Shown here: positions 55,133-63,995 of the stretch, one piece after another | How the letters are laid out: every line of letters begins with the position of its first letter | How positions within the stretch are numbered: position 1 is the first letter of the stretch | DNA from: Campylobacterota bacterium | Lineage (GTDB): Bacteria > Campylobacterota > Campylobacteria > Campylobacterales > Thiovulaceae | NCBI GenBank assembly: GCA_030152305.1 | Contig: JASKOM010000006.1 | Span: 1 to 64,000, forward strand | Direction of reading: 5' to 3' | DNA: 64,000 nucleotides | Position numbers and translations under genes: made by a program | Notes under the pieces: generated by a model | Seen by the model: the letters and a program-made list of their open reading frames with translations, nothing else | What the model was told of the DNA's origin: nothing | The model's database searches: none

Positions 55133-56884
55133 TTAATTTCTTTTTTTAAGAAGATGATCTTCAAGCATTGTTTCAACAATTGATTTAAAAATAGGAACAG
55201 CTGATTGAGAAGCGAAATAATTTTCAACGATATCAACAACTGTTACACCAATTGTATAGTTTTGTTGTTCGTCATTGGCAAAACCAAAAAACGAAGAGTG
55301 ATATCTTTTTACATATTTACCATTTTCAGCAATATGAGCAGTTCCAGTTTTACCACCAATTTCTAAACCGATAATATCAGCTCCGCTACCAGTGCCAATT
55401 TTAACAGTATCAACAAGAATACTTTTTATTTTACGACTTGTGGCGACATCGATAATTTGGCTATTTTCAATAGTTGTAGTTTCTCGAGGAAAATCAGTAG
55501 CTATTTCATCTTTATTTTTTAAATAGGCTACAACTTTAGGATCAACGATTTTGCCATCATTATTAAAAATATTATAAGCTCGCATCATTTGCATAAAATT
55601 GGTAGTCATTCCATAGCCATACGATGCAGCAGTTCGATAAATATGTCGTTGTAATTCTAAAAGAGGATTAACAGAACCAACAACTTCGCGACCGATTTCA
55701 AGACCTGATTTTTTAGAAAAACCAAATTTCTGTAAGCCATTATAAAAATTCATTGGATCAAAATCTTTAACTAATTTTGCCATACCAATATTAGAACTAT
55801 GAATAACAACATCTTCAACTGGAACAAGTTTCATTGGATGTTCATCGGTAATGATTCGAGTTCCAATTTTATATTTACCGTTTTCACAATTAACATATTG
55901 ACCTCGCCAAATTAATTTTTCATCTAACATAAGGGCGAAAACGATTGGTTTCATAACAGATCCAGGTTCAAAAATATATTCAACAGAACTAACATTTAAG
56001 AAGCTAATATCTCTTAAATCTTTGCGAGTGAATCGATTGCTAGTTGCAAGAGCGATAACATTTCCAGAATCACTTTCCATAACAGAAACAATAATTTCTT
56101 TAGCTCGTAAGTCTTTTTTATATTTTGAAGCTAACATTTCTAATTTTTTTTGAAGACTTAAATTTATATTTAAATAAAGATCATCACCATCAACTCGATC
56201 TTCTTTTTTTAGATCGCCATCTAAAATGGGCATACCGCGAACATCTTTTGAACCCATTAAATAGCCATCTCGTTGAGGAGTTAAATATTCTTCGAATCGT
56301 TTTTCAAGACCTTTAACACCACGAACACGGCTATATTTGCCTTCATAAAATTCATCTGTGTAGCCAATCAAAGGAGTTAAGACATCATCATATGGATAAA
56401 CTCGTTCGGCTCCACTTTCATAAACTGAAAGACCTACATATATATTTTCTCCATTATGAACTCTGCTTGTTAATATTTTAGAAGATCTAAATTCTTCAGC
56501 TAATTTTTTTAAACCTTGAAATTGCTGAAAAGATAATTCTTTACCAAGAATAACATTACCTTTTCGGGATCTTATTTTCTCAAGAATTTCACCTTGATCG
56601 ATGCCACTATAAATCGAAAACATTTTTGCAAAAACAGTTTCATTTTCTTTTGGAATATCTCTAGTATCGATACTAGCAGTATAAACTTTTGTTGTATAAG
56701 CTATTCGATAACCATCAGAAGTAATAATTCCGCCTCGTTTTGCTTTATCTTTTTCTTTAATTTGAGTATTAGCTAAATCCCTTTGTCCAGTAGCAACATA
56801 AAAAAATCTACCAAATAAAATAGATAAAAGCAATATAAATATAGAAAAAATAATCACAACTTTAGTAGATTGTTGAAGTCCCAT
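55133..56884 (-). CDS. ftsI: septal peptidoglycan transpeptidase (FtsI/PBP3-like)
   Basis: A 583-residue class B penicillin-binding protein with one N-terminal membrane helix (VVIIFSIFILLLSILFGRFF). The transpeptidase domain has the catalytic SVMK (Ser309, Lys312), SSN (363-365) and KTGTA near 493. It cross-links peptidoglycan at the septum; a role as elongation PBP2 is less likely given size. The ATG has no evident ribosome site: a GGGG...CCC hairpin with T6 ends 5 bases before it. It starts a cluster that runs to comEC. Confidence 0.92.
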   Translation of the reverse strand: MGLQQSTKVVIIFSIFILLLSILFGRFFYVATGQRDLANTQIKEKDKAKRGGIITSDGYRIAYTTKVYTASIDTRDIPKENETVFAKMFSIYSGIDQGEILEKIRSRKGNVILGKELSFQQFQGLKKLAEEFRSSKILTSRVHNGENIYVGLSVYESGAERVYPYDDVLTPLIGYTDEFYEGKYSRVRGVKGLEKRFEEYLTPQRDGYLMGSKDVRGMPILDGDLKKEDRVDGDDLYLNINLSLQKKLEMLASKYKKDLRAKEIIVSVMESDSGNVIALATSNRFTRKDLRDISFLNVSSVEYIFEPGSVMKPIVFALMLDEKLIWRGQYVNCENGKYKIGTRIITDEHPMKLVPVEDVVIHSSNIGMAKLVKDFDPMNFYNGLQKFGFSKKSGLEIGREVVGSVNPLLELQRHIYRTAASYGYGMTTNFMQMMRAYNIFNNDGKIVDPKVVAYLKNKDEIATDFPRETTTIENSQIIDVATSRKIKSILVDTVKIGTGSGADIIGLEIGGKTGTAHIAENGKYVKRYHSSFFGFANDEQQNYTIGVTVVDIVENYFASQSAVPIFKSIVETMLEDHLLKKRN

Positions 56885-57181
56885 ATATTAAAAAAGGGCA
56901 AAACCCCGAATTAGCAAGAGATTTGCAAAGGGGAGAAGCACATCTCCTTTCATGAATTAATCAATTCAGCTTATTATCGCCTTATCGAAAAATTATAGCA
57001 TGTGTGTTTCTTTGAACATTTGGTGAATCAAACAAAATTATTAACACGATTATGTTAAATAATATTTATTTTTTATAAATAATTAACATGCATTTTTTAT
57101 TTAATTGATTTTTTTAATAGACATTGTTATAGTTTCGTTCTTTAATATTAAAAATTAAGAAAGTAGAGTAGATTATACATA
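56885..57181. promoter_or_regulatory. structured leader upstream of ftsI
   Basis: Between divergent ftsI and the 57182 gene. Reading toward ftsI (minus strand): a hairpin of about 8 bp (56950-56929; arms AAGGGGAGA and TCTCCTTT with wobbles), then GGGGTTTTGCCC (56907-56896) and a T6 run ending 5 bases from the ATG. The CCCC of the first hairpin could pair with the GGGG of the second, so an attenuator-like switch is possible. The rest is AT-rich and shows no gene. Confidence 0.35.
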
Positions 57182-57448
57182 ATGAAAATAATCTTTTTTG
57201 GGAGTGAAATTGACCCCAAATCGATAACAAAAGTTTACCCCGTTGCAAATATTCAATATGATAATGAAATCACAGAAATATCTTTGCAATGGCTTGATCA
57301 AAATAGCTCAAAAGTAACTATATTAAGTTATGACCTAGTTATTTATATGCAATCTAAAAGAATAAAAATAAATTTTTTAACTTTTGAACATCTAATTTCT
57401 GCTATGGAGGAGTTAAATGATCTCTTATTTAAACTCAACACACATTAA
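57182..57448 (+). CDS. small hypothetical protein upstream of ribF
   Basis: An 88-residue soluble protein with alternating strands (KIIFFGSEIDPKS, KVTILSYDLVIYMQ) and a C-terminal helix (FEHLISAMEELNDLLFKL). I recognise no family. It overlaps ribF by 32 bases, and ribF's GGAGG site lies inside its last codons, so the pair is probably coupled. Its own ribosome site is weak. Confidence 0.5.
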   Translation: MKIIFFGSEIDPKSITKVYPVANIQYDNEITEISLQWLDQNSSKVTILSYDLVIYMQSKRIKINFLTFEHLISAMEELNDLLFKLNTH

Positions 57449-58271
57449 AAATCATATCTATTCTCTTGCTATTGGTAGATTTAACGGTTTTCATCTTGGA
57501 CATCAAACACTTTTTCGTAACCTCATCGGTAACGGTGGCATCATGATGATCGAACGAGAAAGTAAAGAATATATCTTACCTCGAGAATATTCTTACAGAT
57601 TTATTGACCTGCCTATTTTTAAATATAATTTAAATAGTGTTCGAGAATTAAGTGGTGAAGAATTTGTTAAAAAGATTTCCGAAGAGTTTCCAAATTTAAA
57701 AAGAATTGTTGTTGGTTATGATTTTCGTTTTGCCAAAAATCGCGATTCATCAGCTCTTGATTTATCTAAATTATCTAATTGTGAAGTTTTTATCGTTGAT
57801 GAGGTTCTTATTGAAGGCATTTCTGTTCATTCCGCTGAAATCGTAAAAAGAATTCGATGTGGCGAAATCGAAATAGCTAATAAACTTCTTGGACGAAATT
57901 ATTTAATTATTGGACATCAAATAAAAGGTCAGGGTCTTGGCAATAAATCACTTTTGCCTACGATTAATATAAATATTGGTTCTTTTACTAAACCTATGGC
58001 TGGTTCCTATTTTTCAACAACGATTATTAATAATTATCGTTTTTCATCTGTAACTTTTGTTGGTGTTCGTAGCACCGATGGAATTGAAACTGTTGAAACT
58101 CATTTGATCGATTTTAATTATGACGAAGAAAAAAATATAAAATTTAATTTTAATGATGAGGTCCAAATAGAATTTATAAAATTTATAAGAGCAAGAGAAT
58201 TATTTAATAATTTAGAAGATTTAAAAAAATCGATAATTGGAGATATAAAATTTGCAAGAAATTATTTATAG
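57417..58271 (+). CDS. ribF: bifunctional riboflavin kinase/FAD synthetase
   Basis: Makes FMN and FAD from riboflavin. The 284 residues have the adenylyltransferase GRFNGFHLGHQ motif near residue 20 and VGYDFRFAKNRD near 105, then the C-terminal kinase barrel with GQGLGNKSLLPTIN. GGAGG lies 7 bases before the ATG. Three octamers fall inside: 57520 (RNLIG), 57798 (VDEVL) and 58155 (NDEVQ), the highest density in the window. Confidence 0.94.
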   Translation: MISYLNSTHIKNHIYSLAIGRFNGFHLGHQTLFRNLIGNGGIMMIERESKEYILPREYSYRFIDLPIFKYNLNSVRELSGEEFVKKISEEFPNLKRIVVGYDFRFAKNRDSSALDLSKLSNCEVFIVDEVLIEGISVHSAEIVKRIRCGEIEIANKLLGRNYLIIGHQIKGQGLGNKSLLPTININIGSFTKPMAGSYFSTTIINNYRFSSVTFVGVRSTDGIETVETHLIDFNYDEEKNIKFNFNDEVQIEFIKFIRARELFNNLEDLKKSIIGDIKFARNYL

Positions 58272-59121
58272 ATTAGAACAAGGAATATTTTATATTTATT
58301 GGATAATTATTAAATTATTCGATGAAAAAGCTATTCCGTATGTAAGATTTGTTATATCAATGTTTTTTACAAGATATAAAAAAATAGTTAAAATAAATCT
58401 TGAAATAGCATTCGGAAAAGAATATTCAGAACAAAATTGGAAATTTATATTTAATAGTTGCATCGATAATTTATTATTAAATATAGCAACAGTTATAAAA
58501 AACGGTTATAAAAATACAACAGAAAATGATATTTTACAAAAAGTTGAATTCGAAAATAAAGAAATTATTGATGAACTTTTAAATAAAGGTGAATCACTGA
58601 TTTTTACTTCAGGACATTTTAATAATTGGGAATTAATGGCAACAGCAATTTCTTTATTTATTACTCCCGCTTATGCAGTTGTTGAAAAATTAAAAAACCC
58701 TTTTTTAGATAATTTATTAGATTCAAATCGAAAAAAAATGAAAGTAAAAACTGTTCCAATGAAAGGAGCGATAAAAACATTAGTTTCAGCGATCAAACGA
58801 AAAGAATCTATTATGTTACTTAATGACCAATCATTAAATAAAGGCTACGGAGTTGAAAAAAAATTCTTTGGCAAAGAAGCAATTCACAGTGAAACATCAT
58901 CGTTTTTATCAAAAAAATATAATTCTTATATTGTGCCAACATATATATTTAAAATAGATAATAAATATAAAATAATTTTTGAAAAACCATTTAAAGCTGA
59001 AAGCATAAACGATCCTTTAGATTATGAATTAAAAATATTAGAAAGTAAAATAAAAGACAAACCAGATAATTGGCTTTGGTGTCATAGAAGATGGAAAAAT
59101 AATGATGGGATATATCGATGA
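58252..59121 (+). CDS. lpxL: lipid A late acyltransferase (LpxL/HtrB type)
   Basis: A 289-residue acyltransferase that adds a secondary acyl chain to lipid A precursors at the inner membrane. It has an N-terminal membrane-proximal helix, the catalytic HX4E in SGHFNNWELM, LLNDQSLNKGYGV and the C-terminal DNWLWCHRRWK motif. TTG start with GGAG 10 bases upstream, overlapping ribF by 20 bases. With lpxA at 29615 it indicates a lipid A-bearing outer membrane. Confidence 0.88.
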   Translation: MQEIIYRLEQGIFYIYWIIIKLFDEKAIPYVRFVISMFFTRYKKIVKINLEIAFGKEYSEQNWKFIFNSCIDNLLLNIATVIKNGYKNTTENDILQKVEFENKEIIDELLNKGESLIFTSGHFNNWELMATAISLFITPAYAVVEKLKNPFLDNLLDSNRKKMKVKTVPMKGAIKTLVSAIKRKESIMLLNDQSLNKGYGVEKKFFGKEAIHSETSSFLSKKYNSYIVPTYIFKIDNKYKIIFEKPFKAESINDPLDYELKILESKIKDKPDNWLWCHRRWKNNDGIYR

Positions 59122-59217
59122 ATATTAATAAATTAATAATTAATTCGTTAATAATTATGAAATTGAAAAATATATAGAATGTGATATCATTCTTTATAAC
59201 CATTTCTAGGATAGATT

Positions 59218-59466
59218 ATGAAAACTCCAATTCGTATGTGTATCAACTGCAGAAACCGTTTTGAACAGCAAAAACTTATCAGAATGCAATGTATTCAAAA
59301 GAGATTAACGGCTTTCTCGAATAATGGCAGAAGTTTTTACATATGCAAAGAGTGTTCATCTCTAACTATAACATTAAAAAAACTAGATAAACTTTGTGGT
59401 AGTGCAAAAAATCAAAATTCTACTAGGGAGGTTTTGTTGAATATAATTGAGGAGATAAATAATTAA
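59218..59466 (+). CDS. rnpM: YlxR/RnpM-type RNA-associated protein
   Basis: An 82-residue member of the YlxR family, named RnpM in B. subtilis where it modulates RNase P. It begins PIRMCINCRNRFEQQKLIRM with two Cys and ends in a helical tail (LLNIIEEINN). It lies directly before infB, its usual location, and its stop overlaps the infB ATG by one base. AGGA lies upstream of the ATG. Confidence 0.85.
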   Translation: MKTPIRMCINCRNRFEQQKLIRMQCIQKRLTAFSNNGRSFYICKECSSLTITLKKLDKLCGSAKNQNSTREVLLNIIEEINN

Positions 59467-62400
59467 TGTCAAACAGAGTAAAAATAAGTGAGATAGCAAA
59501 AGAAGCTGGAAAAAATTGGCGAGAAGTTATCTCAAAAGCTCAAGAATTAGGCATTGAAACAGTTGATAATCAACTCGTTTCCGTTGAAGATGCTGGAAAA
59601 ATATTCGAAGGACTAAGAAATAATATCAAAAGTTTTAATACTAATAACAACAATAATAGAGAGTATAAAACTTATAGAACAAGAAACGACGATCGAACAC
59701 CACAAGATTCAACTTCTACTTTACCAAATGGCGAACGACCAGTTAGACAAGAAAGATTCAATCGAGATGATAATCGCGGATATCGATCTGATCGACCGCA
59801 ACTAGATCCAACTTCAACTTTGCCAAATGGCGAACGACCAGTTAGACAAGAAAGATTCAATCGAGATGATAATCGCGGATATAGATCTGATCGAACAGCT
59901 CAAGATCCAACTTCTACTTTACCAAATGGCGAACGACCAGTTAGACAAGAAAGATTCAATCGAGATGATAATCGCGGATATCGATCCGATCGACCGCAAC
60001 TAGATCCAACTTCAACTTTGCCAAATGGCGAACGACCAGTTAGACAAGAAAGATTCAATCGAGATGATAATCGCGGATATAGATCTGATCGAACAGCTCA
60101 AGATTCAACTTCTACTTTACCAAATGGCGAACGACCAGTTAGACAAGAAAGATTCAATCGAGATGATAATCGCGGATATCGATCTGATCGAACAGCTCAA
60201 GATCCAACTTCTACTTTACCAAATGGCGAACGACCAGTTAGACAAGAAAGATTCAATCGAGATGATAATCGCGGATATCGATCCGATCGACCGCAACTAG
60301 ATCCAACTTCAACTTTGCCAAATGGCGAACGACCAGTTAGACAAGAAAGATTCAATCGGGATGATAGAAATCAAAACAGATTCAGAGACGACAGAAAAAC
60401 TACTATTCAACAAAACAGCGATCAACCAACATATGCTCCAGTTAAATCTGTGCTTTATGTCAAAAGTCAAGCAACATCAACCGTATCAGTTAATAACGAT
60501 CCAGCAAATTCTCAACAACTAGCTTCAGACGGTGGTCCAAAAGGTCTTAGAATTATTAAAAAAAGAAGATCTTCACTTATTTCAAAAGATGACAGTCTTG
60601 AAAATATTGTTTATGGTAAATTATCTGAAAGTGCAAGACAAGAATTAAATCAAAAACGAGCATTAGCTAAAAAAACTTCAACAGTATCATCTTCTTCAAA
60701 TAATAAAAAGAAAAATAGTGGTGCAGAATTAAATATTTTTGAACGAGATTTTGATCATTCTAATAAATACGAAGACGATCACGAACATGAAATAGTTCTT
60801 TTAGATTATCGAGATCCGTCTTTATTTGCTGATGAGTCTATTGATAAAAAAGATGTTGATTTAGAAGCAAAAAAAGATAAACTTAAAAAAATCGCATCAG
60901 CTAATAAAGCTCCTAAAAAAAGTAGAAATCAGCAAGAACTTGTAAAAGAGACTCGAAAAAAACGAAAACGAGTTAAAGTCGAAGAAGAAAATGTAACTAA
61001 TGTTGAAGTTCCTGAAAATATTCGAGTTTATGAATTTGCTGAAATGATTAAAAAACCGCTTGGCGATGTAATTAAATCTTTATTTACTCTTGGTGTCATG
61101 GTTACAAAAAATGACTTCTTAGATGGTGAAACTATTGAAATTCTCGCTGAAGAATATGGTATCGAAGTTGTTACAGTTGATATGACCGATGAATTTAATT
61201 ATGTTCGAGATTACGATGATATCGAAGAAAATCAAGAAGAATTTGTAATTCGTGCACCTGTTATTACGATTATGGGACATGTCGATCACGGTAAAACTTC
61301 TTTATTAGACAAAATCAGAAGTTCAAAAGTTGCACTTGGCGAAGCTGGTGGAATTACTCAACATATTGGAGCTTACACGATTCAACACGAAGGCAATCCA
61401 ATTACTTTTATTGACACACCAGGGCATTCAGCATTTTCTGAAATGCGAAAACGAGGAGCTAGAATTACTGATATCGTTGTTATCGTAGTTGCTGGAGATG
61501 ATGGTGTAAAACCACAAACTCGAGAAGCTATTAAACATGCTCAAGATGCGGGAGTTCCTATTATTGTTGCAATGAATAAAATGGATAAAGAAGGTGCAAA
61601 TGCTGATATGGTTCGTGCTCAAGTTGCTGAAACTGGTTTAACTCCTGTTGAATGGGGTGGCGAAACTGAATTTATTCCTGTTTCTGCAAAAACTGGCGAT
61701 GGAATTGATACTCTTCTTGAAACTATTTTAATTCAGGCTGAAGTCTTAGAATTATCTGCTAATCCAAATCGAAATGCTAAAGCCGTTGTTATCGAAAGCA
61801 CACTTGAAAAAGGTCGTGGTCCTGTTGCAACTGTTATTGTTCATAATGGAACTTTAAAAATTGGTGATAGTGTCGTCGTTGGCGAACATTACGGAAAAGT
61901 TAAGGCTCTTTTAGATTATAATAAAAAAGCTATTTCTCAAATTGCTCCAGGTGAAACTGGTGTTGTTGTTGGTTTAAGTGGTATTCCTGCATCAGGTGAA
62001 GATTTAGTTGTAACTGACACAGAAACTGAAGCTCGAGAACTTGCTGATAAACGACGAATTTATGAACGAAATGTTGCTCTTTCTAAAACTACAAAAGCAT
62101 CTCTTGATGAATTAAGTTCGATGATTGCCGAAGGTAAATTAAAAGTTCTTAAAATTATTCTTAAAACTGATGTTCATGGAACTCTTGAAGCTATTAAACA
62201 TTCACTTGAAGCTCTCAAAAATGAAGAAGTCAAAGTTTCGATAATTAGCGAAGGTGTCGGTGGAATTACTGAAAATGATGTTGTAATGGCTTCAGATTCT
62301 GAAAATATAATGATTATCGGCTTTAATGTTCGTCCAACTGGTGTCGTAAAAAGTTTGGCTGAAAAAAATAATGTTAAGTTAAAAACTTATACGATTATTT

Positions 62401-62753
62401 ATGAAATTCTTGATGATGTTACGAACATATTAACTGGTATGATGAAACCAATCGAAGAAGAAAAACATACTGGACAAGCCGAAATTCGACAAATATTTAA
62501 AGTTCGCGATGGTGTTGTTGCTGGTTGTGTTGTTGTTGATGGTGCAATTCAAAAAGGTATTCTCGCTCGTGTTATTCGTAATGGTGTTGTTTTAGGAAAT
62601 ACAAATGTTGAAAGTCTAAAACGATTCAAAGATGAGGTCATGGAAGTTAAACGAGGTTTTGAATGTGGAATTTTATTAAAGAATTTTGATAATATCGCTG
62701 AAGGTGATGTTATTGAAACTTATGAAAAAGTTACTCGACAGGCTAAATTTTAA
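59466..62753 (+). CDS. infB: translation initiation factor IF-2 with repeat-expanded N terminus
   Basis: IF-2 is the GTPase that places initiator tRNA on the ribosome. The G domain begins GHVDHGKT (604-611), with DTPGHSAF and NKMDKEGAN, followed by IF-2 domains II, III and C-terminal domain. The N-terminal half is unusual: residues 81-300 are about 6.7 copies of a 33-residue unit containing [16 protein letters not shown], rich in Arg and Asp. This lengthens the protein to 1095 residues against about 870-890 in E. coli. The N-terminal IF2N domain ([14 protein letters not shown]) and a second IF2N-like domain before the G domain are retained. Octamer at 62631 (KDEVM). Confidence 0.96.
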   Translation: MSNRVKISEIAKEAGKNWREVISKAQELGIETVDNQLVSVEDAGKIFEGLRNNIKSFNTNNNNNREYKTYRTRNDDRTPQDSTSTLPNGERPVRQERFNRDDNRGYRSDRPQLDPTSTLPNGERPVRQERFNRDDNRGYRSDRTAQDPTSTLPNGERPVRQERFNRDDNRGYRSDRPQLDPTSTLPNGERPVRQERFNRDDNRGYRSDRTAQDSTSTLPNGERPVRQERFNRDDNRGYRSDRTAQDPTSTLPNGERPVRQERFNRDDNRGYRSDRPQLDPTSTLPNGERPVRQERFNRDDRNQNRFRDDRKTTIQQNSDQPTYAPVKSVLYVKSQATSTVSVNNDPANSQQLASDGGPKGLRIIKKRRSSLISKDDSLENIVYGKLSESARQELNQKRALAKKTSTVSSSSNNKKKNSGAELNIFERDFDHSNKYEDDHEHEIVLLDYRDPSLFADESIDKKDVDLEAKKDKLKKIASANKAPKKSRNQQELVKETRKKRKRVKVEEENVTNVEVPENIRVYEFAEMIKKPLGDVIKSLFTLGVMVTKNDFLDGETIEILAEEYGIEVVTVDMTDEFNYVRDYDDIEENQEEFVIRAPVITIMGHVDHGKTSLLDKIRSSKVALGEAGGITQHIGAYTIQHEGNPITFIDTPGHSAFSEMRKRGARITDIVVIVVAGDDGVKPQTREAIKHAQDAGVPIIVAMNKMDKEGANADMVRAQVAETGLTPVEWGGETEFIPVSAKTGDGIDTLLETILIQAEVLELSANPNRNAKAVVIESTLEKGRGPVATVIVHNGTLKIGDSVVVGEHYGKVKALLDYNKKAISQIAPGETGVVVGLSGIPASGEDLVVTDTETEARELADKRRIYERNVALSKTTKASLDELSSMIAEGKLKVLKIILKTDVHGTLEAIKHSLEALKNEEVKVSIISEGVGGITENDVVMASDSENIMIIGFNVRPTGVVKSLAEKNNVKLKTYTIIYEILDDVTNILTGMMKPIEEEKHTGQAEIRQIFKVRDGVVAGCVVVDGAIQKGILARVIRNGVVLGNTNVESLKRFKDEVMEVKRGFECGILLKNFDNIAEGDVIETYEKVTRQAKF
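59706..60365 (+). repeat. 99-bp tandem array in infB
   Basis: Units start at 59706, 59805, 59904, 60003, 60102, 60201 and 60300 (the last partial). They are nearly identical at DNA level and come in two versions ending PQL or TAQ, in order PQL, TAQ, PQL, TAQ, TAQ, PQL. The period keeps frame. Recent duplication or gene conversion is likely, and copy number may vary between strains. Confidence 0.95.
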
Positions 62754-62755
62754 CA

Positions 62756-63142
62756 ATGGTTAGAGATCGCAAACAAGAAGAAAAGATAAAAAGAGAGAGA
62801 ACTGAAAGTATTCTCAAGGAATTAATTCCAGAGGCTATTTCAACTCTTTCTGATGAACGAATTAGTGGAATTGGTGTCGTTAATGTTGTTTGTTCAAAAG
62901 GACGAGATGATGCAAGAGTTTATCTTGACCCTGTTGCAGTTTCTAAAGAAGAACGAGGAGCAGTTATCAGACAACTTTCAAAAGCTAGAGGTTTAATCGA
63001 AGAATATTGTGCATCTGAACAGGGGTGGTTTCGAACCCCTCAATTAACTTTTTTATTTGATGAAACTTTACAACATGAAAGACGAATGGATAAACTTTTT
63101 AAAAAAGCAAGAAAGGAAATCAATGGCATTAACAAAGATTGA
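62756..63142 (+). CDS. rbfA: ribosome-binding factor A
   Basis: RbfA matures the 16S rRNA 5' end and the 30S subunit. The 128 residues have the KH-like pattern: RTESILKELIPEAISTL, KGRDDARVYLDPV, and the FLFDETLQHERRMDKLF end. It follows infB by 2 bases and overlaps rimP by 20 bases, the usual ribosome-assembly order. Confidence 0.92.
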   Translation: MVRDRKQEEKIKRERTESILKELIPEAISTLSDERISGIGVVNVVCSKGRDDARVYLDPVAVSKEERGAVIRQLSKARGLIEEYCASEQGWFRTPQLTFLFDETLQHERRMDKLFKKARKEINGINKD

Positions 63143-63590
63143 AGAATCTCTTCAGAAAATAATCGAAGCTGATAATGAAATTATATTTTATGACACAGCC
63201 GTATTAAAAGAAAATGAAACAACGATTTTTCGAGTTATGATAAAACGGAAAAATGGCAATGTTTCGATTGAAGATTGTGTAAAAGTTCATGATTTAATTA
63301 GCCCTTTTTTAGATGTCGAAGAACCTTTAAACGGAAATTATAATCTTGAAGTTAGTTCTCCAGGTTTAGAAAGAAAACTAGAAAAACTTATACATTGGAG
63401 TTTATCAATTGGTGAAGATTTAGAAATTACATTAAAAGATAAAACACAATTATCAGGCAAATTAATATCTTATAACAACGAAAATTACACAGCCAGAATT
63501 ATTCAAGAAGATGGCAATGAACAAGAAATTATATTAGCTAATATAAAAAAAGCTTTAGTTATATATAAATTTTTAGGAGCAAAAAAATGA
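63123..63590 (+). CDS. rimP: ribosome maturation factor RimP
   Basis: RimP is needed for 30S assembly. At ATG 63123 (AGGA upstream) it has 155 residues with VSIEDCVKVHDLISPFLD, the NYNLEVSSPGLERKL signature and a C-terminal SH3-like barrel. The open frame extends to 63057 but that part lies in rbfA. Its stop overlaps the lipoprotein ATG (ATGA). Confidence 0.92.
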   Translation: MALTKIEESLQKIIEADNEIIFYDTAVLKENETTIFRVMIKRKNGNVSIEDCVKVHDLISPFLDVEEPLNGNYNLEVSSPGLERKLEKLIHWSLSIGEDLEITLKDKTQLSGKLISYNNENYTARIIQEDGNEQEIILANIKKALVIYKFLGAKK

Positions 63591-63838
63591 GTATAAAATG
63601 TAAAACAGCGGTTATTTTATCAGCAATCTTATTTTTCTCAACTGGTTGTGGTGGAGGCGGTGGAGGAAGTTCAACACCTTCAACTGAAACAAACACAACA
63701 GGCAATAACACAGATAATAATGGTAATAGTTCAAATGGATCAACTAACACAGATAGTGGTGATTTACCTCCTAGTTTTACAGATGATCCTGATCTAGCTG
63801 AAAAATTATCTGATACTCCTTTACCTAAAGCCGAGTAA
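63587..63838 (+). CDS. small lipoprotein, Ser/Asn-rich
   Basis: An 83-residue precursor with signal peptide and lipobox FFSTGC (Cys21). A Gly run (CGGGGGG), a Thr/Asn/Ser-rich linker with one ETNTT sequon, and an acidic, proline-containing end (PPSFTDDPDLAEKL) follow. No domain is seen. Its ATG overlaps the rimP stop, so it is expressed with ribosome-assembly genes; export of such a gene from this operon is unexpected. Confidence 0.7.
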   Translation: MSIKCKTAVILSAILFFSTGCGGGGGGSSTPSTETNTTGNNTDNNGNSSNGSTNTDSGDLPPSFTDDPDLAEKLSDTPLPKAE

Positions 63839-63845
63839 TTAATTT

Positions 63846-63995
63846 ATGAAATTATTAACAACTGTTTTAACGGTTTTATTTTTGTTTGTTGGTTGTGGAA
63901 GCGATGGAACGGCAACTATTACTGTTGAAGATAACAATTCAAATTCAACTTCGAATAATTTGCCTCCATCTATTCCAGATTTTGCTAATAAATAA
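63846..63995 (+). CDS. very small lipoprotein
   Basis: A 49-residue precursor: ATG 63846, signal with lipobox FVGC (Cys17), then a short linker with an EDNNS sequon and an end (LPPSIPDFANK) similar to that of the preceding lipoprotein (LPPSFTDDPD). The two look like a duplicated pair. Confidence 0.65.
   Translation: MKLLTTVLTVLFLFVGCGSDGTATITVEDNNSNSTSNNLPPSIPDFANK

Larger units (their letters stand above)
1764..62638. repeat. dispersed octamer GATGAGGT, 40 exact copies (candidate DNA uptake sequence)
   Basis: Plus-strand copies start at 3815, 5780, 11607, 13897, 14809, 18748, 21480, 24404, 25735, 30854, 32845, 39600, 42273, 46689, 47544, 49059, 53193, 53955, 57798, 58155 and 62631. Minus-strand copies (read ACCTCATC) start at 1764, 10932, 13875, 15344, 17494, 19949, 23769, 26349, 29037, 32571, 34103, 39066, 39769, 43542, 45595, 48010, 49903, 54836 and 57520. 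In 36 of 40 the preceding base is a pyrimidine, giving YGATGAGGT. Thirty-five lie in coding sequence, read as DEV (21), TSS (6), LI (5) or PH (3); five are intergenic. Base composition predicts about one copy. One-base variants (GATGAGGC) occur at 6722 and 17520. The counts are made by eye; the role is inferred. Confidence 0.85.

Noticed and set aside
55111-55239. N-terminal extension of the 54598 gene
   Set aside because: It overlaps ftsI, is made of Leu/Ile/Lys shadow codons, and a good ribosome site precedes ATG 55110.
59672-59860. Repeats in infB considered as a CRISPR array
   Set aside because: Units are contiguous without unique spacers, in frame with IF-2, and no cas genes are present.
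60025-60300. Open frame of 91 codons with repeating MANDQLDKK
   Set aside because: It is the alternate-frame shadow of the infB 99-bp array; the repeat keeps every frame open.
1764-62638. Octamer explained only as a common Asp-Glu-Val peptide
   Set aside because: Nineteen of 40 copies are not DEV: they are TSS, LI, PH or intergenic, so the DNA word is what is conserved.
1764-62638. Octamer as a Chi or FtsK-orienting site
   Set aside because: Not excluded, but 21:19 strand balance and inverted pairs at gene ends fit poorly; kept as the alternative.
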